From contig NZ_CP092431.1 in NCBI RefSeq assembly GCF_022385335.1, positions 186,001-250,000 of the forward strand: 64,000 nt of DNA, given 5' to 3'. Source of the DNA: Streptomyces deccanensis (GTDB lineage Bacteria > Actinomycetota > Actinomycetes > Streptomycetales > Streptomycetaceae). The notes beneath the pieces were generated by a model. That model was not told the origin of the DNA. It ran no database searches and worked only from the letters and a program-made list of their open reading frames with translations. Every line of letters begins with the position of its first letter. Position 1 is the first letter of the stretch. Both the position numbers and the translations under genes were made by a program. Positions 18,200 to 25,442 of this stretch are shown piece by piece.

Positions 18200-18279
18200 G
18201 ACGACGACGTTATTTGTTAGACCCTTGACGGTCAAGACTCTGACGAATACGTTGACGCCATCGAGCCGAGGAGGATCCA
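18200..18279. promoter_or_regulatory. Divergent overlapping promoters with ACGTATTCGTCAG element
   Basis: The minus strand reads ACGTATTCGTCAG (18252-18240), then TCTTGACC...TCTAACA, giving -35-like TTGACC and -10-like TAACAA toward the dioxygenase. The plus strand has TTGACG about 17 bp from TACGTT toward the 18280 gene. A palindrome CTTGACGGTCAAG lies at 18224-18236, centred between them, and is a candidate MarR operator. The ACGTATTCGTCAG block and the following promoter are repeated before the cupin/P450 operon. Confidence 0.65.
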
Positions 18280-18861
18280 GTGCCCGAGAAAGCCCGCGTG
18301 CGGCCCGTCGACGAGGCCGATCTGCAGGAGAAGACCCTGGCGTCGCTGGCGCCGTACCGCGATCAGGACGGCCGGATCTACACGATCTGGGCGACCCTGG
18401 CGCACCACGAGGACGCGCTGCGCCGCTTCCTCGTCTTCGGCAACCACGTGCTGGGCAAGAACACCCTGCCGCTGAGGTCCCGCGAGCTGATGATCCTGCG
18501 GATCGCCGCCCGGGCGGGGGCGGCATACGAGTGGGACCAGCACGTCCGCATCGCCCGCCGGGCGGGGCTGACCGACGGGACGCTCCTCGCCGCCGCGACC
18601 GGCGCCTGGGACGACCTCGACGAACTCGACCGGGTACTGCTCGGCGCCACCGACTCGCTGCTCGACCGCCAGAGCGTCGACGACGAGCTGTGGAGCCGTC
18701 TGGAGGCGCACCTGAGCGTCGAGCAGATCATCGACGTCCTCTACACCGTCGGCCAGTACCTCACCATCGCCACCGTCATCAACACCCTCGGCGTCCAGGT
18801 GGAGGGCGAGGCCGCCCTGCCCCTCCCCCAGCTCCCCGACCACAAGGAAGCAGCCGCATGA
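18280..18861 (+). CDS. Carboxymuconolactone decarboxylase-family protein
   Basis: 193 aa. GTG 18280 has GAGGAGG upstream. AhpD/CMD-like all-helical protein: L-R-R-F-L-V-F-G-N-H-V-L, L-P-L-R-S-R-E-L-M-I-L-R-I-A and A-Y-E-W-D-Q-H-V-R-I-A-R-R-A-G-L. The E-W-x-x-H pattern replaces the C-x-x-C of peroxidase-type AhpD, so a decarboxylase or lactone-type role fits better than redox. First gene of an operon whose next gene overlaps by 4 bp. It probably acts on a ring-cleavage intermediate; the exact reaction is unknown. Confidence 0.82.
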   Translation: MPEKARVRPVDEADLQEKTLASLAPYRDQDGRIYTIWATLAHHEDALRRFLVFGNHVLGKNTLPLRSRELMILRIAARAGAAYEWDQHVRIARRAGLTDGTLLAAATGAWDDLDELDRVLLGATDSLLDRQSVDDELWSRLEAHLSVEQIIDVLYTVGQYLTIATVINTLGVQVEGEAALPLPQLPDHKEAAA

Positions 18862-19706
18862 AGCTCGCCAACCTCGCCGGCCGCCCCGTCGTCGTCCGCG
18901 ACGACCGCGCCCTCGACATCGCCACCGCCAGCAAGGGCGCGATCGAGGCCCGCCTGGAGGTCCTCTCCGACCTCTCCCTCCACGACGAGCTGCGTACGCT
19001 CGCCGAGCGGGCCGCGGAGGCGGACTGGCAGCCGTTCGACCGGCGTGACCTGGGCCGGGTCGCCAAGCCGTACAAGGCGATCGGGGTGGCCCTCAACTAC
19101 CGGGCGCACGCCGAGGAGTCGAACCTCCCCGTGCCCGACGAACCGTCCGTGTTCGCCAAGTTCGCCTCGTCCGTCGTCGGCCCCTACGACGACATCGTGG
19201 TCGAACCGCAGTACGACAAGGTCGACTTCGAGGCCGAACTCGTCGTCGTCATGGGCAGGGTCGGCAAGAACATCTCCGAGGCCGACGCCTGGTCGTACGT
19301 CGCGGGCGTGACCGCCGGGCAGGACGTCAGCGACCGGCGCGAGCAGTGGCGCAAGCCGATCAACCAGTTCACGCTGCCGAAGTCGTACGACACCTTCAGC
19401 CCGATCGGCCCCTTCCTGGTCACCGTCGACGAGTTCGAGGACCCCGACGACATCGAAGTGGCCGGCTGGGTCGACGACCTGGAGGTCCAGCGAGGCCGGA
19501 CCTCGGACCTGATCTTCCCGGTGCCCGCGCTGATCGCCTGGCTGTCGAAGCGGGTGACGTTCGAGCCCGGCGACCTGATCTTCACCGGGACCCCGGCCGG
19601 CTGCGGTGTCCGCCGCACTCCGCGGCTGTACCTGACCGAGGGCAAGGTCCTGCGTACGGAAGTCACGGGCGTGGGCACTATGGTCAATCCGGTCGTCGGC
19701 GGCTAG
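18858..19706 (+). CDS. Fumarylacetoacetate hydrolase-family protein (2-oxo-pentenoate hydratase/decarboxylase-like)
   Basis: 282 aa. ATG 18858 overlaps the upstream stop (ATGA). FAH fold: I-G-V-A-L-N-Y-R-A-H-A-E-E, F-A-K-F-A-S-S-V-V-G-P, the metal triad region D-F-E-A-E-L-V-V-V-M-G, G-V-T-A-G-Q-D-V-S-D-R, F-S-P-I-G-P-F and I-F-T-G-T-P-A-G-C-G. Family members hydrate, decarboxylate or hydrolyse 2-oxo-dienoates in meta-cleavage pathways with Mg2+ or Mn2+. In this operon it most likely processes the product of the divergent extradiol dioxygenase/PaaZ-type pair. Which of the three reactions it performs cannot be read from the sequence. Confidence 0.88.
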   Translation: MKLANLAGRPVVVRDDRALDIATASKGAIEARLEVLSDLSLHDELRTLAERAAEADWQPFDRRDLGRVAKPYKAIGVALNYRAHAEESNLPVPDEPSVFAKFASSVVGPYDDIVVEPQYDKVDFEAELVVVMGRVGKNISEADAWSYVAGVTAGQDVSDRREQWRKPINQFTLPKSYDTFSPIGPFLVTVDEFEDPDDIEVAGWVDDLEVQRGRTSDLIFPVPALIAWLSKRVTFEPGDLIFTGTPAGCGVRRTPRLYLTEGKVLRTEVTGVGTMVNPVVGG

Positions 19707-19728
19707 GCAGAGGGAAGGGCGGGAGATC

Positions 19729-20271
19729 GTGACGGACACCGTGCGCGAGACGGAGATCGCCGGCGCGAGCCGGACCCGGGAGTTCTCGGAGCTGCTGCGC
19801 CACCACCATCGTGAGCTGGGCACGACCGAGCCCCGGGACCTCGACGCCATCGAGATGGTCACCGATCTCACCCGCCTCGAAGCCCGGCTCACCAAGGACT
19901 TCGAGAAGCACGTCCACCGGCCGCTCGGCCTGACCTGGGCGGGCTTCCGGATCCTCAATGCCCTGTGGGTCTACGGCCCGCTCGGCCAGCAGGACATCGG
20001 CCGGGTCTCCGGATCCACCCGGGCCAGCATCTCCAGCGCGCTGGCCACCCTGGAGAGCCGGGGCCTGGTCACCCGCGAGCGGGTCGAGTCCGACCGCCGC
20101 CAGCTGTTCGTGGAGCTCACCGCGGAAGGCCGCGAGACGCTGCGCCAGGCCATCGAGGCCCAGACCAAGCGCGAGCGCGCCTGGACCGGCGTACTGCGCG
20201 ACGACCAGCTCAGTGAGCTGGTTCACCTGCTGCGCACCCTGGTCAATCAGGACACTCCGGCCGCAGACTGA
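19729..20271 (+). CDS. MarR-family transcriptional regulator
   Basis: 180 aa, GTG start with GGGAG upstream. Winged HTH: L-T-W-A-G-F-R-I-L-N-A-L, G-Q-Q-D-I-G-R-V-S-G-S-T-R-A-S-I-S-S-A-L-A-T-L-E-S-R-G-L-V, then D-R-R-Q-L-F-V-E-L-T in the wing. An N-terminal extension of about 40 residues precedes the domain. It closes the CMD/FAH operon and lies between the two promoters that share the ACGTATTCGTCAG element, so it is the best candidate regulator for island A. MarR proteins of aromatic pathways commonly respond to a phenolic or aryl-CoA ligand. Confidence 0.9.
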   Translation: MTDTVRETEIAGASRTREFSELLRHHHRELGTTEPRDLDAIEMVTDLTRLEARLTKDFEKHVHRPLGLTWAGFRILNALWVYGPLGQQDIGRVSGSTRASISSALATLESRGLVTRERVESDRRQLFVELTAEGRETLRQAIEAQTKRERAWTGVLRDDQLSELVHLLRTLVNQDTPAAD

Positions 20272-20331
20272 CCGGCACACACCGGCCACTCACACCACGC
20301 GGACTAGGGCCCGCGCAGATCACTCACTCTC

Positions 20332-20370
20332 ACGTATTCGTCAGGACTCTTACTGTCACACCTCTAACGT
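20332..20370 (+). promoter_or_regulatory. Cupin/P450 operon promoter with ACGTATTCGTCAG element
   Basis: ACGTATTCGTCAG at 20332-20344 is followed by CTCTTACTGTCA and CTCTAACGT (20361-20370). Aligned by eye with the minus strand of 18252-18214, the block, the TCTT(G)AC/GTCA centre and the TCTAAC hexamer all recur at the same spacing. The likely -10 is TCTAAC and the -35 region overlaps TTACTG. This makes the cupin-P450 operon part of the same regulon as the dioxygenase operon. Confidence 0.65.
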
Positions 20371-20409
20371 CCAGAGCTTGTCAGCAGGTGTTTCTCAAAG
20401 GAGAGAATC

Positions 20410-20940
20410 ATGGTCCGTCGTGTCGTCACCGGTGTCGATCCCAGTGGCAAGCCCGTGATCGTCAGCGACGGAGAGCCGCCCGTCTCACGTCAGTACACCC
20501 ACACCCCCGGCTTCGCCCGTTCCCTGGTGTGGAACACGACGGCTCCCGCCGCCCCGTCGGCCGACCCGACGGAGACCCTGAAGTCCTATGTGCCGGCCCC
20601 TGGCGAGACGATCGCCCTGACCGTCACCTTCCCGCCGGCCAGTGTCTACGCCGACCCGTCCTGGGATCCCGCCGCCGCTGCGGCCGAGCAGCTGGAGGGC
20701 ACGCCCGGTCTCGCCGAGCTGTTCGAACCGGAGAACCCGGGGATGCACACGACCCCGACGGTGGACTACGGCGTCGTGCTCGGCGGAGAGATCGTCCTCG
20801 ATCTCGACGGCGGGGAGACCACGGTCCTCAGACCTGGTGACCTCTGCGTGCAGAACGGCACGCGCCACGCCTGGCGCAACCTCGGCACCGAGCCCGCCAC
20901 GGTGTTCTTCGTCCTGATCGGCGCGGAAACCTCGTCATGA
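20410..20940 (+). CDS. Cupin-domain protein
   Basis: 176 aa, ATG 20410 with AAAGGAGAG seven bases upstream. The C-terminal half is a single cupin barrel: H-T-T-P-T-V-D-Y-G-V-V-L-G-G-E-I, L-R-P-G-D-L-C-V-Q-N-G-T-R-H-A-W-R-N and a final V-F-F-V-L-I-G strand. The H...E...H positions could bind a metal, but the first H-x-H is only partly present. The N-terminus (R-R-V-V-T-G-V-D-P-S-G-K-P-V-I) matches the cupins often found next to catabolic genes. It is first in the P450 operon and overlaps the P450 gene by 4 bp; the role is unknown. Confidence 0.85.
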   Translation: MVRRVVTGVDPSGKPVIVSDGEPPVSRQYTHTPGFARSLVWNTTAPAAPSADPTETLKSYVPAPGETIALTVTFPPASVYADPSWDPAAAAAEQLEGTPGLAELFEPENPGMHTTPTVDYGVVLGGEIVLDLDGGETTVLRPGDLCVQNGTRHAWRNLGTEPATVFFVLIGAETSS

Positions 20941-22166
20941 GCGCCCCCGCCACCGGCGGAAGCCACGCCGGCGCCCCCGCCACCGCGGCACCCGGCGCAC
21001 CCGTCGTCGACCTCGACCTCGCCGACCTGCGCCGGGACCCCTATCCCGCCTACGCACGGCTGCGCGCCGAGGCACCGCTCGCCTGGGTGCCCTCCGTGGG
21101 CCGTCACCTGCTCACCCGGTACGACGACATCGTCCACGCCGAGAAGCTGCCCGAGGTGTTCAGCTCGCGCGAGGAGGGCTCGCTCCTGCTGCGCACCGTC
21201 GGCCCCAACATGCTCCGCGAGGACGACCCGGAACACCGGCGGCTGCGGGCCGCGGCCGAGCCGCCCACCCGGCCCCGCCAGGTCCGGAACCTGTGGGCCG
21301 GGGCCTTCGAGAAGACCGCGCACGAGCTGCTCGACCGGATCGCCCGGCGCGGCGAGGCCGACCTGATCGCCGACTTCGCCGAACCCCTCGCGGCGGCCAA
21401 CCTGGCCCTGGTCCTCGGCCTGCGCAACGCCACGGCCGGCGACATCGCCGACTGGTCGCGGGCCATGATGGCCGGCAACAGCAACTACGCGGACGACCCC
21501 GACCTCTGGCTGCGCGCCGAACGGGCGACCCGGGCCATCGAGGACGCGGTCGCCGAGATCGCCGCGGCGGTCCGGCGCGAGCCCGACGGTTCGGTGATCT
21601 CCTCCATGGTCAACGCGGCCGAGCCGGTGGGGCTCACCGAGATCCAGAACAACGTCAAGGTCATCATCGGCGGCGGCGTCAACGAACCGCGTGACGTCTT
21701 CGGTGTGGGCGCCTGGGCTCTGCTGAGCCGCCCCGACGTCCAGCGCCGGGTGCTCGGCGAACCGGCGCTGTGGAAGCGGGTGTTCGAGGAGACCGCCCGC
21801 TGGGTGTCACCGATCGGTATGTACCCGCGCCAGCTCACCCAGGACCACGACATCGCCGGTGTGCGGCTGTCCGCCGGGAGCCGGGTGGCGTTGGTGATCG
21901 CGTCCGGCAACCGGGACGAGTCCGTCTTCGAGCGTGCCGACGAGTTCGACATCGACCGCCCGCACCGCCCCCACCTCGCCTTCGGCGGCGGACCGCACTT
22001 CTGCATGGGCGCGTGGGTCGCGCGCCACGAGGTCAGCGCGCTCGCCTGGCCCCTGGTCTTCGACCGCCTCAAGCAGCTCCGCCTCGTCGAGGGCGCGGCT
22101 GACCGCGTGGAGGGCTGGGTCTTCCGGGGCCTGACCTCACTGCACGTCACCTGGCAAGCCGCCTGA
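20937..22166 (+). CDS. Cytochrome P450, resembling guaiacol O-demethylases
   Basis: 409 aa. Heme-ligand loop F-G-G-G-P-H-F-C-M-G with C356; the K-helix E-E-T-A-R-W pairs with R-Q-L. The I-helix reads G-G-G-V-N-E-P-R-D (245-253), lacking the usual acid-alcohol pair. The C-terminus G-W-V-F-R-G-L-T-S-L-H-V-T-W strongly recalls the CYP255A group (GcoA/AgcA), which has an x-x-E-P I-helix and an F-R-G-P-T-S-L-H-V-T-W end. Those enzymes remove a methyl group from methoxyphenols, releasing formaldehyde. It is followed by its own ferredoxin and reductase. Family assignment is from memory of motifs, so the substrate remains inferred. Confidence 0.88.
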   Translation: MSAPATGGSHAGAPATAAPGAPVVDLDLADLRRDPYPAYARLRAEAPLAWVPSVGRHLLTRYDDIVHAEKLPEVFSSREEGSLLLRTVGPNMLREDDPEHRRLRAAAEPPTRPRQVRNLWAGAFEKTAHELLDRIARRGEADLIADFAEPLAAANLALVLGLRNATAGDIADWSRAMMAGNSNYADDPDLWLRAERATRAIEDAVAEIAAAVRREPDGSVISSMVNAAEPVGLTEIQNNVKVIIGGGVNEPRDVFGVGAWALLSRPDVQRRVLGEPALWKRVFEETARWVSPIGMYPRQLTQDHDIAGVRLSAGSRVALVIASGNRDESVFERADEFDIDRPHRPHLAFGGGPHFCMGAWVARHEVSALAWPLVFDRLKQLRLVEGAADRVEGWVFRGLTSLHVTWQAA

Positions 22167-22206
22167 ACCCGGCAAGCACCTGAGCCGTCCCCACCGGGAG
22201 GACTTC

Positions 22207-22530
22207 ATGCCCATCGTCATCTTCGAGCTGCCCGACGGCACCCAGCGCAAGGTCACCGCCGACTCGGGAACCGTGCTCATGCAGGCGGCCGTGTCCCACG
22301 GAGTCGACGGCATCGTCGCCGAGTGCGGCGGCAACGCCTCCTGCGCCACCTGCCACGTCTACGTCGACGCCCGGCACAGCGAACTGGTGGGGCCCCCGAA
22401 CGACGTCGAGGACGAGATGCTCGACTTCACCGCCGCCGAACGCCGGCCCACCAGTCGGCTCAGCTGCCAGGTCCAGCTGTCCGACGCACTCGACGGCCTG
22501 GTCGTGCGGGTACCCGAGGAGCAGGTATGA
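22207..22530 (+). CDS. [2Fe-2S] ferredoxin (adrenodoxin/putidaredoxin type)
   Basis: 107 aa, ATG 22207 with GGGAGG seven bases upstream. Cluster ligands are C40, C46, C49 and C87 in the order C-x5-C-x2-C...C (E-C-G-G-N-A-S-C-A-T-C-H). It carries electrons from the NAD(P)H ferredoxin reductase encoded next to the P450. The reductase gene overlaps its stop by 4 bp, so the three are co-expressed. This makes a class I (three-component) P450 system, unlike GcoA, which uses a single multidomain reductase. Confidence 0.93.
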   Translation: MPIVIFELPDGTQRKVTADSGTVLMQAAVSHGVDGIVAECGGNASCATCHVYVDARHSELVGPPNDVEDEMLDFTAAERRPTSRLSCQVQLSDALDGLVVRVPEEQV

Positions 22531-23771
22531 CGCGCACAAGCACCGCGGGTGTGGTCGTCGTCGGCGGTGGACAGGCCGGGTTCAGTGTCGTGTCGACCCT
22601 GCGCTCCTCCGGCTACGACGGGCCGGTCACCGTCTGTGCTTCCGAGCCTCATCTGCCGTACCAGCGGCCGCCGTTGTCGAAGAAGGCGCACACGGATCCC
22701 GTCCGCGTCGAGCTGGTGCCGGAGTCCTTCTACCGCGAGCGGGACATCGATCTGCGGCTCGGTGATGCCGTGGTCGCCGTGGACATCGCCGCCCGCGCCG
22801 TGACCACCGCCTCGGGAACCCGTCTGCCCTACGAGCACCTCGTACTGGCGACCGGCGCACGCAACCGGCCGCTGCCCGTCGCCGGCGCCGAGCTGGACGG
22901 CGTCCACGCCCTGCGCTCACTCGACGACGCCCTCACCATCGGCCAGGCGCTGACGACGGCCCGCGAGGTGGTCGTCGTGGGCGGCGGGTTCATCGGGCTG
23001 GAGCTCGCCCAGGTCGCCCAGGCCCGGGGCGCGCGCGTCACGGTCGTCGAGCTGGCCGAACGGCTGCTGAGCCGGGCCGTCTCCCCGCAGGTGCAGGAAC
23101 ATCTGCGGGAGCGGCACGAGAGCAGCGGCGTACGGATCCTCACCGGGACGGCCGTGCAGGCCATCGAGGGCGCGGACCACGTACAGCGAGTCGTCACGGA
23201 CCGTGGCGTGCTGCCCGCCGACCTCGTCGTCTACGGCATCGGCGCCGTCCCCCGCGACGAGCTCGCGCGGGACGCCGGTCTGGCGGTGGACGACGGCGTG
23301 ATCGTCGACGATCAGCTCCGCTCGGTCACCGATCCACGGGTCTTCGCCGTGGGTGACTGCGCTCGCCACCCGCATCCGTGCGCGGACGGGCTGGTCAGGT
23401 TGGAGTCCGTGCAGAACGCCACCGATCAGGGGGCCCTGGTCGGCCGCCGGATCGCCGGTTCCGCCCCCGTGCCGTACACGAACCTGCCGTGGTTCTGGAG
23501 CGACCAGGGAGACATCAAGCTCCAGATCGCCGGACTCCGCGCGAGCACCGACGACGTCTACCTCGCGACCGGAGACTCCCCGGAACGGCTGGCGGCCTAC
23601 GCCTTCCGCGACGACCGGTTGGTGGCCGTGGAGACGCTGAACTGGCCCGCGGAGCACCTGGCCGCCCGGCGGCTGCTGGAGCAGAGCGCGCCGGTGTGCG
23701 CCGCCGACCTCGTGGGATCGACACTCGGCGCCCTGACCCGGGCTCGACGGGCGGCGGGGGTGCGCGGATGA
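22527..23771 (+). CDS. NAD(P)H ferredoxin reductase (putidaredoxin-reductase type)
   Basis: 414 aa, ATG 22527 overlapping the ferredoxin stop. Two Rossmann motifs: V-V-V-V-G-G-G-Q-A-G-F (FAD, residues about 9-19) and V-V-V-V-G-G-G-F-I-G-L-E (NAD(P), about 148-159). The FAD/ferredoxin-reductase C-terminal signature F-A-V-G-D-C-A and W-F-W-S-D-Q are also present. It oxidises NADH or NADPH and reduces the adjacent ferredoxin. No reductase was found for the Rieske system of island B, so this protein could also serve that system, although the distance makes it uncertain. Confidence 0.92.
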   Translation: MTRTSTAGVVVVGGGQAGFSVVSTLRSSGYDGPVTVCASEPHLPYQRPPLSKKAHTDPVRVELVPESFYRERDIDLRLGDAVVAVDIAARAVTTASGTRLPYEHLVLATGARNRPLPVAGAELDGVHALRSLDDALTIGQALTTAREVVVVGGGFIGLELAQVAQARGARVTVVELAERLLSRAVSPQVQEHLRERHESSGVRILTGTAVQAIEGADHVQRVVTDRGVLPADLVVYGIGAVPRDELARDAGLAVDDGVIVDDQLRSVTDPRVFAVGDCARHPHPCADGLVRLESVQNATDQGALVGRRIAGSAPVPYTNLPWFWSDQGDIKLQIAGLRASTDDVYLATGDSPERLAAYAFRDDRLVAVETLNWPAEHLAARRLLEQSAPVCAADLVGSTLGALTRARRAAGVRG

Positions 23772-25348
23772 ACGACTGGTTCGGTGCCCATCTCGTGGCG
23801 AGCGCGGCCGAGGCCGGTTCGCGACCCGCTCTGGTCTTCCAGGACCGTTCCTGGACCTACGCCGAGCTGGATCTGGCCATCCGGAACACCGTCGCCCGTC
23901 TCCACGGGTTCGGGGTGCGCGCGGGCGATCGCGTGGTGATGCAGGGAGCGGCCCGTCCCGAGGCCCTCGTCACGATGTTCGCGGTGACCCGGATGGGTGC
24001 GGTCCTCGTCCCCGTCCACCCCCAGCTCACCGGCGCCGAGCTCGCCGTCATCCGCGAGGAGACGGCGCCGCGAGCGGTCGTCGCCGAGGCCGGGTTCGCG
24101 GAGGCCGGGTTCGCCGAGGCCGGGTTCGCCGAGGCCGGGTTCGCGGAGGCCGGGTTCGCCGAGGCCGGGTTCGCCGAGGCCGGGTTCGCGGAGGCCGGGT
24201 TCGCCGAGGCCGGGTTCGCCGAGGCCGGGTTCGCCGAGGAGGTCCTCACGTGGGAGGTGCTGCACCCCGTCGACGAGCCTTCCGCGCCCGCGATCGAGGC
24301 GCCCCCTCCCCCGGCCGGGGACGACATCGCGGTCATCGCGTTCACCTCAGGAACGTCCGGGCGCCCCAAGGGAGTTGCGCTCACCCACGACAACCTGCGC
24401 TGGAGCATGGTCAACGGCCTGAACCGGCTGCCCGTCGGCCCGGACGACGTCGCTCTCGTCTCCACGCCGCTGGCCCACGTGGCCGTGCTGGGCGGGCTTC
24501 CGCAGTACACCTGGGCCCGTCGCGGAACGGTGGTCCTGGCGCCGAAGTTCGACCCGGATCTGTTCATCGATCTGGTCCGTGACCACCGGGCGACGTGTGC
24601 CTTCGCCGTACCGGCCATGGCGGCCCTGCTGACCCGTCACCCCCGCTTCCCGGGCGAGGACCTCGACGGCCTGCGGTGGCTGCTCTCCGGCGGAGCACCC
24701 GCCCAGACCGCGACCAGGGAGCGCCTCCACGAGCGCGGCATCGCGGTCGTGGACTCCTACGGCCTGACGGAGACCTGCGCGGGGGTGACGTACTCCGCGC
24801 TCGACACGACTGCCGTGGCCGGACACCCGGCGCCCCATGTCGAGCTGCGGGTCGTCGATCCGGCGGGGGCCCCCGCCCCGGTCGGCACGGCGGGCGAGAT
24901 CTGGGTGCGCGGTCCGTCGGTCGCGTCGGCGTACTGGACGTCCGCCGGGACACGGCCGGTGACGGACGGCGAGGGCTGGTTCCGCACCGGGGACCGGGGG
25001 CTCTTCGACAGCGAAGGCCGGCTGGAGGTCGCCGGCCGGGTCAAGGACACCATCATCACCGGCGGCGAGAACGTCGACCCCGCCGAGGTCGAGAACGCGC
25101 TGACCGACTTCCCGGGTGTCGTCGAGGTCGCGGTGTCCGGGACACCGGATCCGGTCTGGGGCGAGCTGGTGACGGCCTTCCTGGTCACGGACGCCGGCGA
25201 ACCGACCCTGGACGACCTCCGCGCCCACCTCGACGGCCGGCTGTCCCGGCACAAGTGGCCGCGGCGCCTGTGCGTCGTGCCCGCGCTGCCGCGCGGAGCC
25301 ACCGGAAAGCTCCAGCGGCAGCGCCTCACCACCCTGCTCGACGTCTGA
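23768..25348 (+). CDS. AMP-forming acyl-CoA synthetase with an expanded A-G-F-A-E repeat
   Basis: 526 aa, ATG 23768 overlapping the upstream stop. ANL-superfamily motifs: P-loop F-T-S-G-T-S-G-R-P-K-G (about 191-201), Y-G-L-T-E-T (A5), W-F-R-T-G-D-R-G (A7) and the C-terminal P-R-G-A-T-G-K-L-Q-R with the adenylation Lys. It probably activates an aromatic or phenylalkanoic acid to its CoA ester for the beta-oxidation genes downstream. Residues about 108-157 are ten exact copies of A-G-F-A-E within the N-terminal domain, an insertion of about 50 aa relative to the usual family length. The DNA behind it is a minisatellite (see 24089). Whether the enzyme still folds is untested. Confidence 0.9.
   Translation: MNDWFGAHLVASAAEAGSRPALVFQDRSWTYAELDLAIRNTVARLHGFGVRAGDRVVMQGAARPEALVTMFAVTRMGAVLVPVHPQLTGAELAVIREETAPRAVVAEAGFAEAGFAEAGFAEAGFAEAGFAEAGFAEAGFAEAGFAEAGFAEAGFAEEVLTWEVLHPVDEPSAPAIEAPPPPAGDDIAVIAFTSGTSGRPKGVALTHDNLRWSMVNGLNRLPVGPDDVALVSTPLAHVAVLGGLPQYTWARRGTVVLAPKFDPDLFIDLVRDHRATCAFAVPAMAALLTRHPRFPGEDLDGLRWLLSGGAPAQTATRERLHERGIAVVDSYGLTETCAGVTYSALDTTAVAGHPAPHVELRVVDPAGAPAPVGTAGEIWVRGPSVASAYWTSAGTRPVTDGEGWFRTGDRGLFDSEGRLEVAGRVKDTIITGGENVDPAEVENALTDFPGVVEVAVSGTPDPVWGELVTAFLVTDAGEPTLDDLRAHLDGRLSRHKWPRRLCVVPALPRGATGKLQRQRLTTLLDV
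24089..24238 (+). repeat. 15-bp minisatellite, ten copies, inside the acyl-CoA synthetase gene
   Basis: Ten tandem copies of GCCGGGTTCGCSGAG encode (A-G-F-A-E)10 in frame. The variable third codon base runs gcg,gcc,gcc repeated three times, then gcc, so a 45-bp triple unit was itself tandemly copied. Unit length is a multiple of three, so gain or loss keeps the frame. Confidence 0.95.
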
Positions 25349-25442
25349 TCCCCGTCCGAGCCCTTCCCGCTCCCCCACTCCCCCCACGCACACGCCGCCG
25401 GTACCTCCGGCGACAGCTCCCTCACCACACCCAGGAGAGCCC

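Noticed and set aside
24089..24238. Possible CRISPR-like array
   Set aside because: Units are directly adjacent 15-mers with no spacers, and they are in frame within a gene.
23597..24265. Minus-strand repeat protein with G-E-P-G-L units
   Set aside because: It is only the antisense reading of the 15-bp minisatellite; the plus strand carries a complete acyl-CoA synthetase.
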